This document shows, piece by piece, positions 1-6,116 of a stretch of DNA of 11,505 nucleotides (position 1 is its first letter; each line of letters starts with the position of its first letter). The stretch comes from Bacteroidales bacterium UBA1711. GTDB lineage: Bacteria > Bacteroidota > Bacteroidia > Bacteroidales > P3. The translations under genes and the position numbers were made by a program. Under the pieces are notes generated by a model. That model was not told where the DNA came from. It ran no database searches and saw only the letters and a program-made list of their open reading frames with translations. The stretch spans positions 374 to 11,878 of the forward strand of contig DCJB01000096.1 in assembly GCA_002317325.1 (NCBI GenBank), written 5' to 3'.

Positions 1-255
1 ATCGGTCTCGCGGCCATTCCCGCCATCAACTACTCCAGCAACAACACCGGCCTCAAGCACAAGTACTCTACCGTTGAAGCCAGCGGCAAGGACCGTGAAG
101 AGGTCACCACGGTGAAGCCCTTCAAGGTTGATGCCCGCCTCACCGTGGGGTTGGGCGGCCTCACCGTCTTTTGGCAGGTGTCGCCCTTCGCCCTCTTCGA
201 GAATATGGATCAGCCCTGCTATCCCATGAAGATAGGCTTTATGGTGGGCTTCTGA
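1..255 (+). CDS. C-terminal fragment of a probable outer-membrane beta-barrel protein (5' end outside window)
   Basis: Frame 1 is open from the first base to a TGA at 253-255 and gives 84 residues. The fragment alternates polar and hydrophobic residues in short stretches (KVDARLTVGLGGLTVFWQVS, then PMKIGFMVGF) and ends in phenylalanine. A terminal aromatic residue after an amphipathic strand is the usual C-terminal signature of outer-membrane beta-barrels recognised by BamA. No family-specific motif is visible in this piece, so the protein cannot be named; in this phylum it could be a PorT/OmpA-like barrel or a hypothetical barrel protein. The gene is followed directly by a strong terminator, so it is the last gene of its transcript. 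Its reading frame is certain; the barrel call is inference. Confidence 0.7.
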   Translation: MGLAAIPAINYSSNNTGLKHKYSTVEASGKDREEVTTVKPFKVDARLTVGLGGLTVFWQVSPFALFENMDQPCYPMKIGFMVGF

Positions 256-269
256 CCCGCCCGAGCTCC

Positions 270-320
270 AACAGCCGCAGTCCCACAGCATTGCTGCGGG
301 ACTGCGGCTGTTATTTTTTT
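270..320 (+). terminator. Rho-independent terminator after the beta-barrel gene
   Basis: A perfect 15-bp stem pairs AACAGCCGCAGTCCC (270-284) with GGGACTGCGGCTGTT (298-312). The apical part can extend by pairing CAGC with GCTG (286-289 with 293-296). A T tract (311-320, TTATTTTTTT) follows immediately on the plus strand. On the minus strand the same hairpin is followed by GGAGCTCGGG and not by a T run, so it is a proper terminator only for the plus-strand gene, although the minus-strand transcript ending at 337 would also run into the stem. Confidence 0.93.
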
Positions 321-336
321 GGTAGGAAAAGGGGCG

Positions 337-1797
337 TCAGTTTTCCTTTTCGCCGTCCTTTGGCTGGCGGTCGCAGTACACGTCTAATGCGGCGACGGCG
401 GCGGTCATGGCCCAAAAGGGGACGGAGAGTTTGTCGGTGTCGAGGAAGTTGTTGAATACGCCGTGGATGTAGTAGGTGAGCAGACTCAGCGTGAGGGCAA
501 GGCAGAGGTTGGCGGCGCGGCGGTTGCGGGCGGTGCGATAGACGCGCACGCCGGTGCTGAAGGTGGTGAGCAAGATGGCTACTACGAATAGGGTACCCGG
601 CACCCCCTGTTCGGTGAGCGGCCCTATGTACTCGCTGTGGGCGTTGCCGAGGTTGCCGGCGTTGGTGCTGATGGTGGAGAGTTGGTAGCTGCGCTGGTAT
701 CCGGCGTAGAGGAACTGGTAGGTTCCGGGGCCGCAGCCCACTATGGGGCTTTCTCGCCACATCCGGAACGCCGACGCCCAGCGGTTGAGGCGTTCCAAGT
801 TGCTGGCATCGGTTGAGATGTTGGAAATGGACTTGATTTGCCCCGCCAGGTCGTAGGAACTGTCTTGGTGGTTCTTGCCCAGTTTGTACATCACGTCGGA
901 CTGGTGATAGAAGAAGATTCCCACGCCAATGCCGAAGAGCATTATCATCCATTTTATCTTCATGCCCATGCGGACCAGAAGATAGACTCCGAGCGCGCCG
1001 AGGAGGCTGAGCCACGCCGCACGGCAGTAGCTGAAGCACACCCCCACCACCATCAGTGCAAAGGCGGCAAGGGCCAGCAGCCGCTTCCACGGCGCATGGC
1101 CGCGTCCGAGCAGGAAGTAGAGGGTCGTGGGCAGGAAGAGGGCTATCACGCAGCCGTAGGCGGTGTGGTCGTTGTAGAAGGGCTTCATCACGCGGTGGAG
1201 TGTCTGCAGGTCGCTGAAGTTGCCCACTGTCTTGAGTGTGGTGACGGCGATGACGGCGCACAGCCCGATGGCGTAGCACCAAACGAACTGGCGTATGCGC
1301 TTTTCGTTGGCGAATATCTGAGCCGCGGCGAAGAAGAACGGCACCACGAACCACAGCCGCGCCAGCAGGTATTTGAACGACACCGCAGGGAGGGCGGAGA
1401 AGCACGAAGCAACAGCCATCCACCCCAACGAGGCAATGACGCACAGCGTGATGGGATGTCGCAGCAGCCGGCGGTCGTAGCTGCCCCCCGCCAGCACCCG
1501 GAACAGGAAGAAGGCGGAGAAGAGTATCATCATGGGCTCTACGGGCATGGAGAGCTCCATCTTGGGCAGCAGGGCCACATCAACCGCAAAGGGGGTGAGC
1601 AGCGCCATGCAGAGCAGGGCTGTTTCGTAGCGCGTCACGTAGAGCAGCACCAGCAGCCCCGACAGCGGCAGCAGGGACAGCAGGAAGTTGTCTTTGATCA
1701 TCAGCCCGAAGTTGAACACGGCAAAGAGCAGCGTCAACGCGAGGGCCGCAAGCGCCGTCCTGTTCTGCAGGACGTATTCCTTCAAACTGTGCTTCAC
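337..1797 (-). CDS. O-antigen ligase / polysaccharide polymerase family membrane protein (Wzy_C)
   Basis: The product has 486 residues and about a dozen hydrophobic segments, as expected for an inner-membrane O-antigen ligase or Wzy-type polymerase that joins undecaprenyl-linked sugar units in the periplasm. Family-like motifs include DHTAYG around 210-215, SYCRAAW at 256-262, the ERLNRW...SPIVGCGPGTY region at 335-360, and NAHSEYIGPLTEQGVPG at 385-401 with the conserved His387, followed by more transmembrane helices. The frame stays open upstream to an ATG at 1977, but those 60 extra residues (Ser/Pro/Trp/Arg-rich) overlap the chain-length gene and read as its shadow. I therefore choose the GTG at 1797, 28 bp after that gene's stop; a TTG at 1785 is another option. 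It is probably co-transcribed with the chain-length gene. Ligase and polymerase functions cannot be separated from sequence. No glycosyltransferase is adjacent. Confidence 0.85.
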   Translation of the reverse strand: MKHSLKEYVLQNRTALAALALTLLFAVFNFGLMIKDNFLLSLLPLSGLLVLLYVTRYETALLCMALLTPFAVDVALLPKMELSMPVEPMMILFSAFFLFRVLAGGSYDRRLLRHPITLCVIASLGWMAVASCFSALPAVSFKYLLARLWFVVPFFFAAAQIFANEKRIRQFVWCYAIGLCAVIAVTTLKTVGNFSDLQTLHRVMKPFYNDHTAYGCVIALFLPTTLYFLLGRGHAPWKRLLALAAFALMVVGVCFSYCRAAWLSLLGALGVYLLVRMGMKIKWMIMLFGIGVGIFFYHQSDVMYKLGKNHQDSSYDLAGQIKSISNISTDASNLERLNRWASAFRMWRESPIVGCGPGTYQFLYAGYQRSYQLSTISTNAGNLGNAHSEYIGPLTEQGVPGTLFVVAILLTTFSTGVRVYRTARNRRAANLCLALTLSLLTYYIHGVFNNFLDTDKLSVPFWAMTAAVAALDVYCDRQPKDGEKEN

Positions 1798-1825
1798 AAC
1801 GACAGAAAGGGTTGGTTGGGGCGGG

Positions 1826-2707
1826 CTATGCCTCGGTTTCTTCCTCTTTCTTGACGGCATCCAGCACCAGCAGGGCCAGTATGCACACCGCCAGCGTGCC
1901 GAAGGCTCCCACGGCCACGATGATTGCCCGCTTGGGGTAGGCTTTCTTGTCGGAGGGGACGGCTTCGTCGAGCACAAACTTGTAGCTGATGTTCTGTCCC
2001 ATGTCTATGCGGGTCTCGGTGGCCCGGGTCTGCACGTCGGCCAAACGGCTGCATTTCTGTTCGATGAGTTGCCGCAGGGTCTCGGACTGCTGGGGATAGC
2101 GGCGGAGGCTGTCCTCCAGGATTATCAGTTCTTGCCCAATGCCGTCGCACACGTCCTGCATGATTCGGGCGGCATCGGCGGCACGGTCGTGGTGCATTCG
2201 GCGGCACACGGTGTCGTAGTTGGCCACTATGTAGTTGGCTATGTCGGAGGCCATCTGCGGGTCTTCGTCCATCACCGTCACGTCTATGCCGAGGTATTCG
2301 GTGCGCTTGACGGTGATGTTGCTCAGATACTGTTCGTGGAGGTTGAACATCTTGTGCGGGTCGTCGGGGCTGATGTCGTAGTGTTCCAGCAGGTTGAAGT
2401 GCTGGCACACGTCGGCTTCCATCGAGTGGGAGGAGAGTATCTGTATGGCGTGTTCGCAGTCGCGTTCGGCTCCGTAGTCCATGAAGTCCATGCTGTAGTG
2501 GTAGTCCATGATGGCCTTCGTGAGGCGGTTGGAGTTGGATGGGATGAAGGTGGCGGTGGACTTGAAGCGGGGAGTGATGAGGAACGAGACGACTACCGAG
2601 GCGGCCAAGGCCACGACGAAGACGATGGTTAACAGCTTCCACCAGCGGGCGAAGAATTTCAGAGTCGCGCTGTGGTCGTATTGGTTGCCTGTTGCTATTT
2701 CAGTCAT
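1826..2707 (-). CDS. Wzz-type chain-length determinant / polysaccharide co-polymerase
   Basis: This 293-residue protein has the Wzz architecture: a short cytoplasmic N-terminus, TM1 at about 24-44, a periplasmic domain of about 210 residues rich in helices, and TM2 at about 260-284 with a short charged tail. A proline-containing segment (AVPSDKKAYPKR, 249-260) sits just before TM2, as is usual in polysaccharide co-polymerases. The periplasmic stretch 175-235 is predicted helical. There is no fused tyrosine-kinase domain and no Walker motifs, so it is the kinase-free class. Such proteins set the length of polymers made by a Wzy polymerase, and the next gene downstream encodes a Wzy_C protein, which fits a functional pair. 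The ATG at 2707 follows an AT-rich stretch (2711-2750) that could hold a promoter, but I see no clear TAnnTTTG there, so read-through from the ATPase gene 136 bp upstream is possible. Confidence 0.85.
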   Translation of the reverse strand: MTEIATGNQYDHSATLKFFARWWKLLTIVFVVALAASVVVSFLITPRFKSTATFIPSNSNRLTKAIMDYHYSMDFMDYGAERDCEHAIQILSSHSMEADVCQHFNLLEHYDISPDDPHKMFNLHEQYLSNITVKRTEYLGIDVTVMDEDPQMASDIANYIVANYDTVCRRMHHDRAADAARIMQDVCDGIGQELIILEDSLRRYPQQSETLRQLIEQKCSRLADVQTRATETRIDMGQNISYKFVLDEAVPSDKKAYPKRAIIVAVGAFGTLAVCILALLVLDAVKKEEETEA

Positions 2708-2843
2708 GAGATTAAGTGTGTTAGTATTATTTACTGTAAGTTTTTCTGCTTGATTGGCGGCTGCCTTCCTCTTCCCCGAAACGCCTTCTGCCCTGCATTA
2801 TTGTACGGTTGCGAAAAAAATGTCTCGGCAGGGTGCGGGCGGT

Positions 2844-4121
2844 TCAGTCTTTGAGCGAGGTGGCGGGGACGACGTATATTCCGTCCTCTCGGCGATAGGC
2901 GTACTGCCCTACCGCCGTCAGCACCATTTTGAACGCTGGTGCCTTCATACGGGTGGTGTCTATCTTCTTGGAGAGGGAGTTGAGCGTCTTTGCACCCTCG
3001 TTTATCTGCGCGTCGCCGCCGAGTTTTATCTCTATGAGGCCGTAGGCGCCATTGCGCAGGTGCACCACAGCGTCGCACTCAAGGCCTGTCTTGTCGCGGT
3101 AGTGGAACACTTGTCCGTTCAGGGATTCGGCATACACTCTGAGGTCGCGTATGCACAGCGTCTCAAAGATGAGCCCGAAGGTGTTCAGGTCGTTGATGAG
3201 GTCGGCGGGACCCAGTCCCAATGCTGCCGTGGCCATGGAGGGGTCGGTGAAATAGCGGGTGTCGGCTGAGCGGATGGCGGTTTTGGAACGGAGGTTGGGG
3301 TTCCAGGCCTCAATGTCTTCTATGACGAATATTTTCCGCAGGGCCTGAAGGTAGGAGGTGATGGTCTCTTCGTTCATCTGTTCCCCTTCGTTGGCTTTGA
3401 GGTCGGCTTTGAATGTCTCGATGGAGGCTTGGGCGCCTTGGTTGCGGGCGTATGAACGGAGGAGCCGGTGTGTGCGTCCGGGGTCTCGACGTATGCCGTC
3501 GGCGACGGAGATGTCTCGGTTCTCAATGGCGGCGATGTAGTCGAAGGCTTGGTCTAACGCTATCTCTTCGTTCATACGGATGGCCAGCGGCCACCCGCCC
3601 CGGCAGGTGAGGAAGGCTATGCGTGAGAGGTCGTTTTGGGCGGGGGCTCCTATGTTGTCGGGCACTTCAAAGAGGTGTGCCAAGGAGACGGCACCCGACG
3701 AGTCGCCCGACTCCCAAAGCGACATGGGACGCATTTTGAGCCAGCCAATACGGCCGGTTCCCGTGTGGATGACGCTGCTCATGTCGGGCGGGACGCTCGA
3801 ACCCGTGAGGATATACAGCCCCAGGTCGGGGCTGTGGTCCGACTCAAACCGAATGGAGTCCCAGAGGGTGGGAGCCACCTGCCATTCGTCTATCAGCCGA
3901 GGCTTGGCTCCGTCTAAAAGCAGTTTGGGATTGATTCGGGCAAGCTCTATGTTCTGCTCTTGGCGGCCGGTTTCCGACATATAGAGCACGCTTTTTGACA
4001 ATTGCTCTGCCGTGGTGGTCTTTCCGCACCATTTTGCACCCTCGATGAGGACGGCGCCTTTTCCTGCCAGTTTTCTTGCCAGCAGTTTGTCTGCTATACG
4101 AGGCTGATACTCAGTTTTCAT
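2844..4121 (-). CDS. AAA_14 / DUF4143 family ATPase
   Basis: The 425-residue product is an ATPase of the AAA_14 plus DUF4143 type, abundant in Bacteroidota and of largely unknown function. Visible motifs are Walker A GAKWCGKT (28-35), Walker B LIDEWQ (76-81) and a sensor-like LYILTGSS (102-109). The C-terminal DUF4143 part has ECDAVV (348-353) and EIK (364-366), an arrangement resembling a PD-(D/E)xK nuclease-like core; whether it cuts nucleic acid is not known. The frame is open upstream to 4256, but I choose the ATG at 4121 because the family usually starts with such a YxPRIxDxxL segment and because a TATATTTG promoter lies at 4159-4152, inside the longer version. The gene stands alone behind its own promoter and is probably an accessory gene, unrelated in function to the polysaccharide genes downstream. 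The fold is confident; the role is unknown. Confidence 0.9.
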   Translation of the reverse strand: MKTEYQPRIADKLLARKLAGKGAVLIEGAKWCGKTTTAEQLSKSVLYMSETGRQEQNIELARINPKLLLDGAKPRLIDEWQVAPTLWDSIRFESDHSPDLGLYILTGSSVPPDMSSVIHTGTGRIGWLKMRPMSLWESGDSSGAVSLAHLFEVPDNIGAPAQNDLSRIAFLTCRGGWPLAIRMNEEIALDQAFDYIAAIENRDISVADGIRRDPGRTHRLLRSYARNQGAQASIETFKADLKANEGEQMNEETITSYLQALRKIFVIEDIEAWNPNLRSKTAIRSADTRYFTDPSMATAALGLGPADLINDLNTFGLIFETLCIRDLRVYAESLNGQVFHYRDKTGLECDAVVHLRNGAYGLIEIKLGGDAQINEGAKTLNSLSKKIDTTRMKAPAFKMVLTAVGQYAYRREDGIYVVPATSLKD

Positions 4122-4151
4122 TCGGTTCGATAAGGTGTTGGTTTCTATGTG

Positions 4152-4159
4152 CAAATATA
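4152..4159 (-). promoter_or_regulatory. Promoter -7 element TATATTTG of the AAA_14/DUF4143 gene
   Basis: Read on the minus strand the sequence is TATATTTG, an exact match to the Bacteroidota sigma-ABfr -7 consensus TAnnTTTG. A weak -33 candidate, TTAC, lies 19 nt upstream of it. Transcription would start near 4146, leaving a leader of about 25 nt before the ATG at 4121. This position supports the chosen start codon. Confidence 0.7.
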
Positions 4160-4175
4160 CGATTTTTTTCTCAAT

Positions 4176-4221
4176 CCAGTAATTTGGACGTATTTTGACC
4201 AGGAATTTGGACATTTTTGGG
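4176..4221. repeat. Two tandem 23-bp direct repeats upstream of the ATPase promoter
   Basis: Unit 1 (4176-4198) and unit 2 (4199-4221) are adjacent and match at 18 of 23 positions. The first 14 bases are CCAGTAATTTGGAC and CCAGGAATTTGGAC, with one difference. Unit 1 covers the position expected for the -33 element of the minus-strand promoter, and unit 2 lies just upstream. A repeat period of about two helical turns next to a promoter suggests an operator, but no regulator is encoded beside it. Confidence 0.75.
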
Positions 4222-4242
4222 AAACGGGGAAGGGGTAGAGGT

Positions 4243-4284
4243 CTCCCGCCCTCCACGTCGGCGGGGGCTCGTGGAGGACGGGAG
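4243..4284. repeat. GC-rich inverted repeat (hairpin) in the intergenic region
   Basis: The arms CTCCCGCCCTCCACG (4243-4257) and CGTGGAGGACGGGAG (4270-4284) pair over 15 positions with a single C-A mismatch around a 12-nt loop. Neither strand has a T run after the stem, so it is not a canonical terminator. It may be a remnant of a dispersed palindromic element or a DNA-level structure; function unknown. Confidence 0.6.
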
Positions 4285-4435
4285 GAGGGTGGGTTGCTTG
4301 CTTGGTGGGGCTCCGAAAATGGTTCATTTTTGTTTAGGGAGGGCTGGTGGCTGGCTGGTTTGGAAGGCGACGGTGGACTGTTGGGGGGCGGTTTGGGGCG
4401 GTTGGGAGCGCTTTTTGGTCATTTGAGCGGCAGCA

Positions 4436-4451
4436 GGGACGGGCGGGCGGG
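4436..4451 (+). promoter_or_regulatory. Canonical four-tract G-quadruplex motif in the export-operon promoter
   Basis: Positions 4436-4451 read GGGACGGGCGGGCGGG, that is G3-N2-G3-N1-G3-N1-G3 on the coding strand. Loops of 2, 1 and 1 nt are the type expected to fold into a stable parallel quadruplex. The motif ends 10 nt before the TACTTTTG element at 4462 and occupies the place of the -33 element, for which no TTTG or TTG is seen. A second, less regular G-rich run is at 4383-4406. The motif is directly visible; a regulatory role is inference. Confidence 0.5.
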
Positions 4452-4461
4452 AAAAAGGCGC

Positions 4462-4469
4462 TACTTTTG
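4462..4469 (+). promoter_or_regulatory. Promoter -7 element TACTTTTG of the export operon
   Basis: TACTTTTG matches the Bacteroidota TAnnTTTG consensus exactly. The spacing places the transcript start near 4475, about 20 nt before the tolC-family start codon. No -33 TTTG is present at the expected distance; the nearest TTTG (4422-4425) is too far upstream. Confidence 0.75.
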
Positions 4470-4488
4470 CAACCTCAAACTAATACGA

Positions 4489-4524
4489 ATGTCAGATGAA
4501 ATTGAAATTGTTTTGCAAGGTTAA
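4489..4524 (+). other. Possible 11-codon ORF overlapping the tolC-family start
   Basis: An ATG at 4489 opens an 11-codon frame (MSDEIEIVLQG, stop TAA at 4522-4524). It starts 7 nt before the chosen tolC-family ATG and overlaps it in a different frame. If translated, it would compete with the ATG at 4496 and end 14 nt before the in-frame ATG at 4538. It may be chance; the overlap with a real coding start makes its meaning uncertain. Confidence 0.2.
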
Positions 4525-6004
4525 TAGGAGTGTGTTTATGGCATTGGTGGCACTGGCGACGGCAGTAGGCACTGCCTCGGGGCAGGAGACGCTCACGCTG
4601 GAACGCTGCCACGCTTTGGCTGTGGGGGCGAACCACGACTTGCGGATGGCTGAGGAACGCCTTGCCGCCGCCGAGGCACTGAGGAAGATGGCCGTCTCGG
4701 AGTTCTTTCCCAAACTGTCGGCTAACGGCACGGCGGCGTGGAACGAGAAGAGCCTGCAGCTGTTGAGCGACGCACAGCAGGCAGAACTCGGGAGTATGGG
4801 CTCGATAGCGGAATTGGGGCTGAAAGCCAATATGAACAGCACGCTGGCCCAGCTGGCGCAGACCGACCCCGCTTTGGCGCAATCGACCAGCCAGGTGCTT
4901 CAGGCGATGATGTCGCAGAGCAACTTGGCCGGCACCCTCAACGGGGTGGGACAGTCGGTGGCCGATGCCTTGAATTTCGACCTCCGCAATGTATATGCGG
5001 GGTCTGTGACCCTCAGCCAGCCCGTCTATCTCGGCGGGAAGCTGCGCGCGCTCTATCAGGCGGCGCGGTGCACGTCTGAGGCGGCCGAGATAGCGTGCGA
5101 AGGCAAGCGCGAGGAACTCTTGATTGCCGTAGATGAGGCCTATTGGCGTATCGTCTCGCTAAAACACAAGGTGGAGCTGGCCCAGCAGTACAGCGACCTG
5201 CTGCAGAAGATGTGCGCCGATGTGGAGGCGATGGTGGATGCCGAAGTGGCCACCGAGAGCGATGCCTCCAAGGTGCGGGTGCGGCTGAACGAGGCGCAGA
5301 TGAGCCTCACCAAGGCCACCTGCGGGCTGGCACTCTCGAAGATGGCGCTCTATGAGTTGTGCGGGCTGGACCTGAATGCCGACTATGAGTTGGAGGAGGA
5401 ACCGTTTCCTGCGGGGGCGGCCGCGCTGGGACAGGTGGATATGCACGAGGTGTGGACTCACCGCCGCGAACTGAAGCTCCTATCGCTCAACGAAGGCATC
5501 GCCAAGTCGGGCGAGAGGCTCGCCCTGTCGGGGCTGCTGCCCAACGTGGCGCTGACGGGTTCTTATCTCGTGACCAACCCCAACTTGTTCAATGGCTTTC
5601 AGAAGTCGTGGGGCGGGATGTTCAATGTGGGTGTGGCGGTCAACATTCCGCTGTGCCACGCCAGCGACATATACGCCCTGAAGGCCGCCCGCCACAAGCG
5701 TGCCGAGGCCCACTTGAAGGTGGAGCAGGCGCGGAACAAGATACAGATCCAGGTGAACAAGCTGAACTACGAACTCGACGTGGCCAACGAGAAGCTGGTG
5801 CGGGCGAAGAGCGCCCTCGGCAATGCCGAAGAGAACCTGCGGCTGGCTCAGGAGTCGTTTGGCGAGGGCGTGGTGAGCAGCAACGACCTGCTGGCCGCCC
5901 AGACGGCCTGGCTGTCGGCTAAAGGCGAGGTGATTGATGCCGAGATAGAGATTCGCATGGATTACCTATACTTGCAGCAGGCCTTGGGGCGCGGGGGCGA
6001 ATGA
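4496..6004 (+). CDS. TolC-family outer-membrane efflux protein
   Basis: The 502-residue product is an outer-membrane channel of the TolC family (two OEP domains), the exit duct for the adaptor and permeases encoded downstream. An N-terminal signal peptide (positively charged start, hydrophobic 13-22, likely cleavage near TASG-Q at 27-30) is followed by long Ala/Glu-rich amphipathic helices at 35-70, 185-285 and 395-500. Strand-forming segments occur near 73-82, 166-178, 348-360 and 375-386; LSQPVYLGGKLRA (173-185) and FGEGVVSSNDLLAAQ (455-469) are typical of the family. About 80 residues between the first two strands (roughly 84-165) are Ala/Gln/Met-rich and longer than in E. coli TolC, and would form an enlarged surface loop. 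I choose the ATG at 4496 because it gives Lys/Arg before the hydrophobic core; the in-frame ATG at 4538 lacks these but has AGGAG at a good distance. Confidence 0.92.
   Translation: MKLKLFCKVNRSVFMALVALATAVGTASGQETLTLERCHALAVGANHDLRMAEERLAAAEALRKMAVSEFFPKLSANGTAAWNEKSLQLLSDAQQAELGSMGSIAELGLKANMNSTLAQLAQTDPALAQSTSQVLQAMMSQSNLAGTLNGVGQSVADALNFDLRNVYAGSVTLSQPVYLGGKLRALYQAARCTSEAAEIACEGKREELLIAVDEAYWRIVSLKHKVELAQQYSDLLQKMCADVEAMVDAEVATESDASKVRVRLNEAQMSLTKATCGLALSKMALYELCGLDLNADYELEEEPFPAGAAALGQVDMHEVWTHRRELKLLSLNEGIAKSGERLALSGLLPNVALTGSYLVTNPNLFNGFQKSWGGMFNVGVAVNIPLCHASDIYALKAARHKRAEAHLKVEQARNKIQIQVNKLNYELDVANEKLVRAKSALGNAEENLRLAQESFGEGVVSSNDLLAAQTAWLSAKGEVIDAEIEIRMDYLYLQQALGRGGE
4526..4530 (+). 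promoter_or_regulatory. Shine-Dalgarno-like AGGAG inside the tolC-family start region
   Basis: AGGAG lies 7 nt before an in-frame ATG at 4538 (Met15 of the long form). It is the best ribosome binding site in the window, in a genome where most starts have none. It makes internal initiation possible, but the shorter product would lack the basic N-region of the signal peptide. Confidence 0.3.
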
Positions 6005-6075
6005 GTATGACTGACCCCTGCGGCACACGACTGACAAGAAGAAAACAAACCGTATTAATAACAAGCCTCAACCGG

Positions 6076-6091
6076 CCGCAGGCCGCTGCGG
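6076..6091 (+). other. Small intercistronic hairpin between the tolC-family and adaptor genes
   Basis: CCGCAG (6076-6081) pairs with CTGCGG (6086-6091) around a GCCG loop, in the 112-bp gap between the two genes. No T run follows, so full termination is unlikely. It could stabilise or attenuate the transcript; the stem is short and may be chance in GC-rich DNA. Confidence 0.25.
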
Positions 6092-6116
6092 GCGGGAGGC
6101 AGAAATCAATTGAGAA

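Larger units (their letters stand above)
4122..4495. other. 374-bp divergent intergenic region without a convincing gene
   Basis: The stretch separates the minus-strand ATPase from the plus-strand export operon. From left to right it holds the ATPase promoter (4152-4159), a tandem 23-bp repeat (4176-4221), an inverted repeat (4243-4284), a strongly G-biased segment (4281-4460, hand count about 87 G to 24 C on the plus strand), a four-tract G-quadruplex motif (4436-4451) and the operon promoter (4462-4469). Open frames crossing it have a low-complexity Gly/Trp/Arg composition, and I do not regard them as genes. Confidence 0.7.

Noticed and set aside
838..1854. Long plus-strand open frame of 338 codons opposite the ligase gene
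   Set aside because: Its translation is dominated by His, Gln, Glu and Gly without hydrophobic cores, typical of an antisense shadow of a GC-rich membrane-protein gene.
1798..1977. N-terminal extension of the O-antigen ligase frame to an ATG at 1977
   Set aside because: It overlaps the chain-length gene, has a Ser/Pro/Trp/Arg-rich composition unlike a membrane protein start, and the GTG at 1797 leaves a normal 28-bp gap.
1688..2632. Plus-strand open frame of 314 codons opposite the chain-length gene
   Set aside because: It is an antisense shadow: Val/His/Gly-rich low complexity with no recognisable domain, while the minus strand encodes a clear Wzz-type protein.
2708..2843. Possible terminator between the ATPase and chain-length genes
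   Set aside because: The minus strand has a T run (2820-2814) after the ATPase stop, but no stable stem precedes it, so I do not call a terminator. I also found no clear TAnnTTTG promoter in this gap.
4122..4256. N-terminal extension of the ATPase frame to an ATG at 4256
   Set aside because: It would put the TATATTTG promoter and the tandem repeat inside the coding sequence, and the extra residues do not resemble the family's N-terminus.
4195..4524. Plus-strand open frame through the G-rich intergenic region
   Set aside because: The translation is a Gly/Trp/Arg low-complexity string crossing a promoter and a hairpin; only its last 11 codons were kept as a doubtful mini-ORF.
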